Shown here in pieces: positions 39,952 through 47,769 of a stretch of DNA of 64,000 nt. Below the pieces are notes generated by a model, which was given only the letters and a program-made list of their open reading frames with translations, did no database searches and had not been told where the DNA came from. The first letter of the stretch is position 1; every line of letters starts with the position of its first letter. Made by a program: the position numbers and the translations under genes. Source of the DNA: Deinococcus psychrotolerans (GTDB lineage Bacteria > Deinococcota > Deinococci > Deinococcales > Deinococcaceae); contig NZ_CP034183.1 of the NCBI RefSeq assembly GCF_003860465.1, positions 62,001 to 126,000 of the forward strand. Direction: 5' to 3'.

Positions 39952-40884
39952 TCAGCCGCCGAACATGCCGCGCAGCACGAACAAAGCGTTGCTGGGGCGC
40001 TCGGCGATCCGGCGGGAGAAGTACGGATACCAGTCGTCGCCGTAAGGAATATAAGCGCGGACGCGGTAGCCCTCACTCGCCAACTGCTTTTGAAGGTCGC
40101 GGCGCACGCCGTAAAGAAGTTGAAATTCAAACTGGTCACGCGGGATGCCGTGCGCCAGCACGAACATTTTTACGTCGTCGATGATGCCGTCGTCGTGCGA
40201 GGCCACGTTGGTGTAGTTGCCCGCTTTCAGGTTGGCGTACACCAAGCGGCGGTAACTGGCGTTGATATCGGCCTTGTCCTGCATCGCCACACTTTCCGGC
40301 TCGAGGTAAGCGCCCTTGACGATTCTGAGGTTGGGCTTCAGGTCGGCCAAATCGGCCAGATCTTTCTCGGTGCGGTGCAGGTAGCTTTGCAGCACCGTGC
40401 CGACATAGTGATGTCCAAATTCTTCAACCAAGCGGCGGAACTGTGCCAACGTCACATCGACGCGGGGGTGATCTTCCATATCCAGCGCCAAAAAGCCGCC
40501 GTGGGGTTTGGCCCGGCTCAGGATGCGGCGGGCGTTGGTCAGGCCCAAATCTTCGCCGTCCACTGTCAAGCCCTGCCCCAGGCCCGAGAGTTTCACGGTG
40601 ATGTACGGCTGAATGCCGGCGGCGGCGGCCTGATCGACCAAGCTCAGAATCTGTTCGGCAAAGGCGTTGGCGGTGTCGGGGCTGTCCACGAACTCGCCGA
40701 GCAAATCCAGCAGACCGCCGATCCCGTCTTTTTGCAGGTCTTTGACCGCTTGAATAATGTCGTCGGCTTGGTGGCCCGCCACGAAACGCTGGGCAAGGCC
40801 CCAACCGCGTGAACGCATGACGCTTTCCACCGCTTTGTTTCCAGCGACGGTCAGCACAGTTTTGCGGTAGATCTGATCAATCAT
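39952..40884 (-). CDS. putA: Proline dehydrogenase
   Basis: A monofunctional FAD enzyme that oxidises proline to P5C. 310 residues of a TIM-barrel. [52 protein letters not shown] and [20 protein letters not shown] are the conserved barrel segments. The last one supplies the Arg pair that holds proline. As in other Deinococcus-Thermus members it is separate from P5C dehydrogenase. Its start overlaps the GntR regulator stop by 4 bases, so it is coupled to it. Confidence 0.94.
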   Translation of the reverse strand: MIDQIYRKTVLTVAGNKAVESVMRSRGWGLAQRFVAGHQADDIIQAVKDLQKDGIGGLLDLLGEFVDSPDTANAFAEQILSLVDQAAAAGIQPYITVKLSGLGQGLTVDGEDLGLTNARRILSRAKPHGGFLALDMEDHPRVDVTLAQFRRLVEEFGHHYVGTVLQSYLHRTEKDLADLADLKPNLRIVKGAYLEPESVAMQDKADINASYRRLVYANLKAGNYTNVASHDDGIIDDVKMFVLAHGIPRDQFEFQLLYGVRRDLQKQLASEGYRVRAYIPYGDDWYPYFSRRIAERPSNALFVLRGMFGG

Positions 40885-41606
40885 AATGTGGCTCCTGAAG
40901 GCGTTCCCTGCGTTTGCGGCTGAGCCGAGGGAAGCTGAAGTGTTTGAAGTTCGTCCATCACCAGCGCCGCAAAGGTGCGGACGTGCTGCTGAGCAGCGGC
41001 GCGGGCCGCCTCGGGGTTGCGGCTGAGCACCGCTTCCAAAATGGCGGCGTGCTGATCATGGGTGCGGGGGTAAGCGTTAAAGGTGCGGGTCTGGTGCTTG
41101 ATGAGCGACACCCTGACTTCGAGGTCGCGGCACAGCGCAAACAACACCGCGTTATGCGCCGCTTGCGCCACGCGGCAGTGAAAAGCGAGGTCTAGCAAGG
41201 TCTGCTCCCGGTAGTTGCTGGGTTTAGCGCTGCTGAGTTGTGCAAGCGCCAGCCGCAAAGCCGCCGCGTCATTGAGGTCGTGCTGCTCAGCCGCCAGCGC
41301 CGCCGCGAGGCCGTCGAGTTCTGCCCGCACCACGTACGTTTCAGCAATCTCTTGCCGCGAAAGCTGACGCACCCGCACGCCCTTGTTGGCTTCAGTTTCA
41401 ATCAGGCCGTCTTGGGTCAGGCGCATCAGGGCTTCGCGGATCGGCGTGCGGCTGACACCCAATCTCGCGCCGAGTTCGACTTCACCGAGGCGCTCGCCCG
41501 GCAAAAATTCACCGCCCAAAATAGCTTCACGCAAATGCAGATAAACGCCTTCACGCACCAATGCCGGACGCTCGAAAGCGGGCTTATTGGAGAGTGGGAG
41601 CGTCAT
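40881..41606 (-). CDS. GntR family regulator, FCD (FadR-type) subgroup, of the proline cluster
   Basis: 241 residues. The N-terminal winged helix ([48 protein letters not shown]) precedes an all-helical FCD ligand domain (about 90-220) with Asp/His metal positions ([27 protein letters not shown]). It heads the proline operon and overlaps proline dehydrogenase by 4 bases, so it probably senses proline or a derivative. Its promoter contains the palindrome at 41613-41624, so autoregulation is likely. Confidence 0.88.
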   Translation of the reverse strand: MTLPLSNKPAFERPALVREGVYLHLREAILGGEFLPGERLGEVELGARLGVSRTPIREALMRLTQDGLIETEANKGVRVRQLSRQEIAETYVVRAELDGLAAALAAEQHDLNDAAALRLALAQLSSAKPSNYREQTLLDLAFHCRVAQAAHNAVLFALCRDLEVRVSLIKHQTRTFNAYPRTHDQHAAILEAVLSRNPEAARAAAQQHVRTFAALVMDELQTLQLPSAQPQTQGTPSGATL

Positions 41607-41624
41607 GTGGATATTGTATACAAT
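41607..41624 (-). promoter_or_regulatory. Promoter and GntR-type operator of the proline cluster
   Basis: ATTGTATACAAT at 41613-41624 is a perfect palindrome. On the minus strand its second half is TACAAT, which stands 6 bases before the ATG and so also serves as the -10 box. Binding there would block the promoter. Confidence 0.65.
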
Positions 41625-41788
41625 CTCGGTGAGAAGTAAAGAGGCTGGGAATGACGGGTTGGGGTGGGGAAGCGCCCACTCATCTACGCAGTTGCCTTGC
41701 CCGCCGCCATTCCTCCCGCTGGAAACAGAATTGGCCTCTACCCAAAGTCAGGGATGGACTTTTGCTTTCGACTGTCGAGATATTTGTC

Positions 41789-41823
41789 TTGACAGTATTT
41801 GTTGAAACAAATATATTATAGAT
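41789..41823 (+). promoter_or_regulatory. Consensus promoter with MarR-type operator
   Basis: TTGACA at 41789-41794, a 17-base spacer and TATATT at 41812-41817, then 6 bases to the ATG. The spacer holds an inverted repeat TATTTGTT-GA-AACAAATA (41796-41813), a typical MarR site. A further half-site like TATTTGT lies just upstream at 41781. Confidence 0.75.
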
Positions 41824-42306
41824 ATGGCTCCTGTAGAACAATCCCCGGCACACGACGTTTTTCTGGCTGTGCAGCGTCTCGCCCAGCAGCAGGGCGCACA
41901 GGTTTCAGAACTTCTCAAAGCGCACGGCGGTCTCAGCGCAGCGCAGTTCAACGTGCTGAGGATCTTACGCGGCGCTGAATCCGGGGAAGGCGGCGAGGGA
42001 CTGACCTGCGGCGAAATTGGTGAGCGCTTGCTGGCCTATGTCCCGGACGTGACGCGCCTGCTCGACCGTCTGGAAAAGCAGAACCTGATCCGCCGTAGCC
42101 GTGAGAGAGCAGACCGGCGCGTCGTGACCAGCCGCCTGACCCCGCTCGGCGCTGACCTGCTGAGCGACCTCGATGTCCGGGTCAATAACCTGCACCACGC
42201 GCAATTCGAACACCTGTCAGCCGACCAACTCGCCGCCTTGCTGCGGCTCATTCAAACTGCCGCCCAGCATCCGCAAAGCCCACCTACTCAAGGAGAACCA
42301 AGATGA
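41824..42306 (+). CDS. MarR family regulator
   Basis: 160 residues with a winged helix: LSAAQFNVLRILRGAESGEG, GEIGERLLAYVPDVTRLLDR, then LIRRSRERADRRVVTSRLTP as the wing. It is coupled to a dioxygenase/glyoxalase gene by a 4-base overlap. The arrangement recalls Bacillus MhqR-type regulators that control thiol- or quinone-responsive dioxygenases; a similar signal is inferred. The operator inside its own promoter points to autorepression. Confidence 0.9.
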   Translation: MAPVEQSPAHDVFLAVQRLAQQQGAQVSELLKAHGGLSAAQFNVLRILRGAESGEGGEGLTCGEIGERLLAYVPDVTRLLDRLEKQNLIRRSRERADRRVVTSRLTPLGADLLSDLDVRVNNLHHAQFEHLSADQLAALLRLIQTAAQHPQSPPTQGEPR

Positions 42307-43160
42307 CCAGCCAGCCAGCCGTTGACCCCATCCATTTTTCTGCCTCGCTCGCGCCCGCCGAGGTCGAACTCAGCGTGCGTGATCTGGCCCGCAGCGTGGC
42401 CTTTTACCGGGAAGTGCTGGGCTTACAGGTGCGTTCACACACCAGTCACCGCGCCGAACTCGGAACCGCCGAGCGCCCGCTGATCGTGCTGCACGCCCTC
42501 GACAACCCGCAACCGCCGCAGCGTTCAACGGGCCTCTATCATCTGGCCTTGCTGCTGCCGGGCCGCGCCGATCTGGGGCGTTTTTTGAAGCATGTCAGCG
42601 ACCTGGGGCTAAGAGTCGGGGCGTCCGATCATCTGGTCAGCGAGGCGATCTACCTGAACGATCCCGACGGACACGGTATCGAGGTCTACCGTGACCGCCT
42701 CCGCAGCGAGTGGCCCCAGGTGGACGGACAACTGGTCATGGCCACCGACCCGCTGGACGCTGCGGGCGTGCTCGGCAGCAGCGAGGGCACCGTCTGGACA
42801 GGCCTTCCCTCCGGAACCGTGATGGGCCACATTCACCTCAAAGTCAGCGATCAGCAAACGGCCACAGCGTTTTATCAACTCATCGGCTTCGAGTTGACGG
42901 TTCAGTTTCTTGGCGCTTCGTTTCTCTCAGCAGGCGGCTACCATCACCACCTCGGCCTCAATGTCTGGGAAAGTCGCGCTGCGCCCGCTCCTGCCGAAGA
43001 CACACCCGCTTTACGCCGCGCCCATTTTCAGCTTAGCCGCGACGATCTGGCGGGCCTCAAAGAGCGGCTCCAGTCGGCGGGCTTGCCGTTTGAGGAGGGC
43101 GAATCGTTTGCCGACCTCACCGATCCAGCGGGAAACCAACTGCGTTTCAGCGTGAATTGA
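42303..43160 (+). CDS. VOC family ring-cleaving dioxygenase/glyoxalase-like protein
   Basis: 285 residues with two vicinal-oxygen-chelate modules. The first (about 18-130) has VELSVRDLARSVAFYREVLG, TGLYHLALLLPGR and DPDGHGIEVYRD. The second (about 175-285) has MGHIHLKVSDQQTATAFYQL, then YHHHLGLNVWES, and DPAGNQLRFSVN near the end. His and Glu metal ligands are visible. This size and order match CatE/MhqE-like catechol dioxygenases, which detoxify catechols and quinones. It is under control of the MarR gene it overlaps. Confidence 0.87.
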   Translation: MTSQPAVDPIHFSASLAPAEVELSVRDLARSVAFYREVLGLQVRSHTSHRAELGTAERPLIVLHALDNPQPPQRSTGLYHLALLLPGRADLGRFLKHVSDLGLRVGASDHLVSEAIYLNDPDGHGIEVYRDRLRSEWPQVDGQLVMATDPLDAAGVLGSSEGTVWTGLPSGTVMGHIHLKVSDQQTATAFYQLIGFELTVQFLGASFLSAGGYHHHLGLNVWESRAAPAPAEDTPALRRAHFQLSRDDLAGLKERLQSAGLPFEEGESFADLTDPAGNQLRFSVN

Positions 43161-43177
43161 TCGCTTGCAGGGTCTTT

Positions 43178-43561
43178 TCACTCCGCATACAGCGATTCAA
43201 TCGGGAAAATGCGCTCAGCGAACTGGCGCACGCCTTCTTTTCCGGCCCGCCCCTGACAGCTCTCAGTGCCGAAGCACAGCGTCATGTAGCGGGTGCGGCG
43301 TGAGCTGACCAGCACCCGGTAGACGGCGGCCTCACTGCGCGAGCGGGTGTAGTGGCACAGATCGCAGTGCAGAACTTTGTTGCCTTTGGGGTCAAGCGGC
43401 GTGAACTCGGCGAGCTGAGCGCCGCTGACCAGGGCCATTCGTCCGTCGGCCACCGCGTACAGGCCCAGAGTCTCGCGGGGCGTGGGATGGTCGCCGAACC
43501 ATTCCCGCGCCGTTTCGGGAAAAAGCTCGCGCAAAAGGTCGTGTTCGGAGTGTTCGCTCAT
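43178..43561 (-). CDS. FBP/FusB-like zinc-binding protein
   Basis: 127 residues. [20 protein letters not shown] and [20 protein letters not shown] give a CxxC...CxxxxxC zinc pattern like the C-terminal domain of EF-G-binding proteins of the FusB group. Those rescue EF-G from ribosomes. The match is at motif level only. The ATG at 43561 is chosen because TATACT stands 7 bases before it on the minus strand; a longer frame would read through that box. Confidence 0.65.
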   Translation of the reverse strand: MSEHSEHDLLRELFPETAREWFGDHPTPRETLGLYAVADGRMALVSGAQLAEFTPLDPKGNKVLHCDLCHYTRSRSEAAVYRVLVSSRRTRYMTLCFGTESCQGRAGKEGVRQFAERIFPIESLYAE

Positions 43562-43709
43562 AGCACCCAGTATAAAAAAGTCGAATAAATTCAAACAGAA
43601 GATGCCGCCCATTTCCCGCTTGAAGTGCTAACCGTAACAAAGGCGCTCACCAGTATTCTGTTGGTAAGCTAAAATGAAGGCGTGAGAGCCGGCCAGTGAA
43701 AGGAAACGG

Positions 43710-44441
43710 GTGAAATCGCGCAGCACCAACCGCAGCGGGATCGTGATGCGGCGCAAAGTCACGCCAGCGGGCGACATCATCGTGACGCTGCTGACGCCGC
43801 AGGGCAAAATCAAAGCGGTGGCGCGGGGCGGCGTGCGCGGGCAGCAGGCCAGCCGCTTGAACCTCTTTCACCACGTCGGGGTGCAGCTTTACCAGACGCC
43901 CCAGGCCGACCTCGCCACCGTGCAGCAAAGCATTTTAGAAGGAGCGCTGCCCAGACTCTCCGAGCCGGAGCGCCACCCCTACGCGCACCTGCTCTCCGAA
44001 CTGGCCGACGCGCTGTTTCAGGAAGGCGAGTTTTCGGAGCAGGCCTTTGACTTGTACGCAGGCAGCTTGCGCGGCGTTTCGCGTCACCCTGACCCCGAAT
44101 GGGTGGCGCTGGTGATGAGCTACAAACTGCTGGCCCTAGCCGGATTTGCGCCGCGCACCCGCCACTGCGCCCGCTGCGGAGCCGCCGATCCCTCGCACCC
44201 CGATCCGCTGGGCGGCCAACTGCTGTGCGGGGCCTGCTCCAATCAGCCGCCGCACCCCCCTGAGCGCCTTGAATTTCTGCGCGAAGTGCCGCGTCGTAGC
44301 GTACGGGCCTTGATGGACGCGCCGCTGATGGCCGAGCAGCGCCCCGCCGTGTGGCGCAGCCTGGAGCGCTTCGTGACGGTGCAGATCGGCAGCGTACAAA
44401 GCTGGCGCTCGCTGGTGGGCGGCGATGTGGTGGGGGCTTGA
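43710..44441 (+). CDS. recO: DNA repair protein RecO
   Basis: Helps RecR load RecA and anneals SSB-coated strands. 243 residues. The N-terminal OB domain ([33 protein letters not shown]) is followed by a helical part. The zinc ribbon CARCGA...LLCGACS is near residues 150-175. GTG start with AAAGGA just upstream. RecFOR is the main RecA-loading route in Deinococcus, which lacks RecBC, so this gene is central to repair. Confidence 0.92.
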   Translation: MKSRSTNRSGIVMRRKVTPAGDIIVTLLTPQGKIKAVARGGVRGQQASRLNLFHHVGVQLYQTPQADLATVQQSILEGALPRLSEPERHPYAHLLSELADALFQEGEFSEQAFDLYAGSLRGVSRHPDPEWVALVMSYKLLALAGFAPRTRHCARCGAADPSHPDPLGGQLLCGACSNQPPHPPERLEFLREVPRRSVRALMDAPLMAEQRPAVWRSLERFVTVQIGSVQSWRSLVGGDVVGA

Positions 44442-44493
44442 GCGCTGAGCATCCGCACTGTGCTGGGCGTCCGGCAACGCTAAATTGAGCACT

Positions 44494-45018
44494 ATGATTC
44501 GCTTTCTCTTTCTACCGACGTCGTGCTTCCTTTTTGCGCTGGGCAGCGGGCTGGCTGCTCCACTCTCCGATTCCGCCGCGCCGTTTCAGGTGAATGTTCC
44601 AGACGGCTGGGTACAGCGCCCTTATCCCAATCATTTGCCCGGTGTGCTGGTGATCGCTCCCGGCACGCCGCCGCCGGTGGTGCTGCAATTTTTCTATGCG
44701 CCGCACAAGGGAAAGCCAAACGACACCAAGATGCTGGCCGATTTCATTGGCGGTGTGGAAGAGTCGATGAGGGGTGACGGGCGCGGCAGCGTCAAGCAGC
44801 TCAGCACCCGTTCACTTGACGTAGACGGAATCAAAGGCACCGAGCGCCAGTATGACCTGACCCTCAAAGCCAACGGCGTTACGGTTCGCACAAAAATCTG
44901 GTACGGCGTCAGCGCCAAAAACTTGCTGTCTTTTCAAACGACCATCGGCACGGCGGCCACTCCGGCGCAGGCCGCCGCCTTCGATAAAGCGCTCAAAACG
45001 GTGAAATTCAAGCGCTGA
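44494..45018 (+). CDS. Secreted hypothetical protein
   Basis: 174 residues with a signal peptide (hydrophobic 3-21). The mature part starts with FQVNVPDGWVQRPYPNHLPG and has a strand-rich pattern like PsbP/DUF1795-type proteins that bind lipid or envelope components; not certain. TAAATT lies 7 bases before the ATG at 44494, favouring it over the TTG three codons upstream. Confidence 0.65.
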   Translation: MIRFLFLPTSCFLFALGSGLAAPLSDSAAPFQVNVPDGWVQRPYPNHLPGVLVIAPGTPPPVVLQFFYAPHKGKPNDTKMLADFIGGVEESMRGDGRGSVKQLSTRSLDVDGIKGTERQYDLTLKANGVTVRTKIWYGVSAKNLLSFQTTIGTAATPAQAAAFDKALKTVKFKR

Positions 45019-45030
45019 ATTTTATTGCCT

Positions 45031-45642
45031 TCAGTCTCGCCTGACCTCGTGATGCACCCTACACCGCGCTTCGTAGGCTTCCTGAGCGCCGACCAGCACC
45101 ACCGGATCGTCGAAGTGGGCGGGCTGACCGCCGATGAGTCGCTGGGTACGGGTGGCGGGAGCGCCGCAGACCACGCAGATGGCCGTCAGCTTCTCCACGC
45201 TCTCGGCGCGTGAAAGCAGTTCCGGCATCACGCCGAACGGTTCGCCCCGGAAGTCCAAGTCGAGGCCCGCCAAAATGACGCGCACGCCTTGATCCGCCAA
45301 CTCTAGAGCCAGCGGCACCAATCCCTCGTCAAAAAACTGGGCTTCGTCAAAAGCCACCACATCCGGCAAATCGGTGGGCAAGCCGAACAGACCGCCCTCG
45401 CCGCTAAGATAAGCGCGGGCGTCCACCGTGCCCGCCACCGCCACCGCCTCGGCGCTCTGGCCGGAATGGCTGGCCACGCGGGTGGCGTGATAGCGGGTGT
45501 CGATGGCGGGCTTGAACACCACGGCACGCTGACGAGCGATCACCGAGCGGTTGACGCGGCGAATCAGTTCTTCGGATTTGCCGCTGAACATCGGCCCGAC
45601 GACGACTTCGAGGTGGCCGCCGGAATAGGGAGACTTGAGCAT
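45031..45642 (-). CDS. tdk: Thymidine kinase
   Basis: A type II thymidine kinase of salvage. 203 residues: [20 protein letters not shown] (P-loop), [13 protein letters not shown], and the zinc lasso with CVVCGA and a Cys/His end ([11 protein letters not shown]). The ATG at 45642 fits the family start; the open frame further upstream overlaps the rpmE terminator. Confidence 0.94.
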   Translation of the reverse strand: MLKSPYSGGHLEVVVGPMFSGKSEELIRRVNRSVIARQRAVVFKPAIDTRYHATRVASHSGQSAEAVAVAGTVDARAYLSGEGGLFGLPTDLPDVVAFDEAQFFDEGLVPLALELADQGVRVILAGLDLDFRGEPFGVMPELLSRAESVEKLTAICVVCGAPATRTQRLIGGQPAHFDDPVVLVGAQEAYEARCRVHHEVRRD

Positions 45643-45704
45643 TCTTTGCGAGAGTGTATCAGGCAAAGGGGGCAGAGTAGGTAGGGAGTGTTCGGTAAAC
45701 GCCA

Positions 45705-45731
45705 CAAAAAAACCGAGCCACTTGGCCCGGT
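45705..45731 (-). terminator. Terminator of rpmE
   Basis: On the minus strand, eight-base arms (45724-45731 with 45712-45719, one G-T pair) are followed by seven T. Confidence 0.8.
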
Positions 45732-45763
45732 CTGGTGTTTCAATAAATTGAAAAAGTGCTTTG

Positions 45764-45988
45764 TTACTCGGTTTTGCCACGGTTGCGGTAGCCGGTGCCG
45801 AAGCGCTTGTTGAACTTGTCTACGCGGCCCTCGGCGTCGAGGAAGCGCTCTTCGCCGGTCCAGAAGGGGTGAACGCCGCTCCAGACATCAACGTGGATTT
45901 CAGGCTTGGTGCTGAGCGTTTCCAGCACGACTTTGCCTTGATAAATGATTTTGCAGGGAACTGCTTTGGGGTGAAGGTCTTTTTGCAT
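45764..45988 (-). CDS. rpmE: 50S ribosomal protein L31
   Basis: 74 residues: [20 protein letters not shown], then [20 protein letters not shown] and FNKRFG. Only one Cys is present, so it is the form without a zinc ribbon. Zinc-independent L31 often replaces the zinc form in low zinc, but some lineages have only this one. The strong terminator after it fits a highly expressed short gene. Confidence 0.95.
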   Translation of the reverse strand: MQKDLHPKAVPCKIIYQGKVVLETLSTKPEIHVDVWSGVHPFWTGEERFLDAEGRVDKFNKRFGTGYRNRGKTE

Positions 45989-46067
45989 TATGGTTTTCCT
46001 TTGCCGTCACGTCGAGGGTGCGTATACGGGCTAACCGAAAAACTATAGCAGCAAAGAGGCCAAAAAG

Positions 46068-47720
46068 CTAGCGCTGCTCGGCGCTGAGCGGCACTTTGAG
46101 GTCGGTTTCGTCTCGGCCCCGCGCCACGTCGCGCACGCTGCGTCGGCCAAAGCTGTGCATCAGGTCGCGCTCGGAAAGGCGCAAGACAGTGGGCCGTCCG
46201 TGCGGACATGACCAGGGCTGATCGCAGGCGGCGAGCTGCACCAGAAGGGCTTCGCCGCGCCCCTGATCCAGCATTCCCGCTTTGAGTGCCGGAGCGCAGG
46301 CCAAGCGGCCCAAAACTTCGCGCTCGGCGTCACCGCTGACACCCAGCGCCGATTCAATAATTTGCTCGTGCAGCCTCGGCAGCGGCAGGGCAGCGAGGGC
46401 AGCAGGCAAACTTCGCAGCCTGACCAGCCCCGCGCCGAATTCTTCCAGCGTCAGGCCCCAGCCTCTGAGGTCGTTGCCCCGCTCGTGCAGGCGGGCAAGC
46501 TGTTCGGGGCTGAGTTGCAGCAGTTCGGGTTCCGGCAGCTCAAACGGCGGCTCAGCGCGGAGGCGGCGCGAGAGTTCTTCGTAAAGGACGCGCTCGTGGG
46601 CGGCATGGGCATCAATGACCCACAAATCACCCTCACCCTCGGCCAGCAGATAGGTCTGGCGGTAGAGGCCCACCAAAGTCAGGGCCGGAAATGCACCCTT
46701 CTGGGTCGGGTTGGGCGCGGGGGCAGGCACCCGCAGCTCCGGCAGCGGGCGCGAGAGCGGGTGCGAGCTGAGCGTCGCCTGCACTGCCGCTGTCACTTTG
46801 AGGCAGAGTTCCGGCAAATCAGCCAGCGCGACCACCGCTTTGGCGGGATGGACATTGGGGTTCACATCTTCGAATGGCAAAGTCAAATCCAGCACGCACA
46901 GCGGGGCGTGTCCGGCAGAAAGCAGTTCGGCGTACCCGTCGATCACGGCGCGTTCCAGTTCCGGCGGAGCCAAGACGGGGCGGCCATTCACCGAGAAATG
47001 CATTCGGTCACGGCGCGGGCGACTCAGCTCGGGGCGGCTGATGACGCCTTGGAAAGTAGGTGTGCTGACGCTGATGACGCGGTTGGCGTTGAGCGGGCCG
47101 TAAACGCTCGCCACCGCGCCCCTATGATCGGCGGTTGCATGGAGCAGCCTCGTTTCGCCGTCCAGTGTCAGTTTCCAATGCAGGCGCGGCCAGTGCAGCA
47201 CGTAGCGCGAGACCAGCGCGGTGATTTCGCGCAGCTCGGCACCCGCTGGAAGTTGGGTGCGGCGGCGGGCGGGCAGATGCCCGAACAGATCCGAGACGCT
47301 GACGGTGCTGCCCGCAGGAGCGCTGACTTTGGCAACCTCCACCGTGTCACCGTGTGCGGTGAGTAGGGTGGCCCCCAGTTGCGCGGGCGGGCGGGTAACG
47401 AGCCGGAGTTGCCCGGCCTGCGCCGCCGCCCACAGCGCCTCGCCCCGGAAGCCCAGCGTGGTCACACGGTCGACCGATTCGAGTTTGCTGGTGGCGTGCC
47501 GCAGCGGCGAGAGCGGCACGTCGGAGGCTGGAATGCCGCTGCCGTTGTCGCGCACCCGAATGAGGCTCAGGCCGCCGCCGTCCACTTCTATTTCAATGCG
47601 GCTGGCCCCCGCGTCTAAGGCGTTGTCCAGCAGTTCGCGCACCACGTCTAACGGGCGTGAAACGACTTCGCCAGCCGCAATTAAGCGTGCAGTTTCGGGA
47701 GGGAGGAGGCGGATGGTCAC
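46068..47720 (-). CDS. mutL: DNA mismatch repair protein MutL
   Basis: 550 residues. The N-terminal GHKL ATPase (ARLIAAGEVVSRPLDVVREL, LDNALDAGA, VRDNGSGIP, TLGFRGEAL) is intact. The C-terminal endonuclease region keeps the motifs of nicking MutL: DAHAAHERVLYEE (Gln of DQHA replaced by Ala), LACAPALKAG and CPHGRPT. It is therefore probably a strand-nicking MutL, as expected without MutH. It lies 49 bases after mutS on the same strand. Confidence 0.95.
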   Translation of the reverse strand: MTIRLLPPETARLIAAGEVVSRPLDVVRELLDNALDAGASRIEIEVDGGGLSLIRVRDNGSGIPASDVPLSPLRHATSKLESVDRVTTLGFRGEALWAAAQAGQLRLVTRPPAQLGATLLTAHGDTVEVAKVSAPAGSTVSVSDLFGHLPARRRTQLPAGAELREITALVSRYVLHWPRLHWKLTLDGETRLLHATADHRGAVASVYGPLNANRVISVSTPTFQGVISRPELSRPRRDRMHFSVNGRPVLAPPELERAVIDGYAELLSAGHAPLCVLDLTLPFEDVNPNVHPAKAVVALADLPELCLKVTAAVQATLSSHPLSRPLPELRVPAPAPNPTQKGAFPALTLVGLYRQTYLLAEGEGDLWVIDAHAAHERVLYEELSRRLRAEPPFELPEPELLQLSPEQLARLHERGNDLRGWGLTLEEFGAGLVRLRSLPAALAALPLPRLHEQIIESALGVSGDAEREVLGRLACAPALKAGMLDQGRGEALLVQLAACDQPWSCPHGRPTVLRLSERDLMHSFGRRSVRDVARGRDETDLKVPLSAEQR

Positions 47721-47769
47721 GGGGCGGGATGAGGGAGTGAGACGAATAACTCTCGCTCAACACCCCCCC

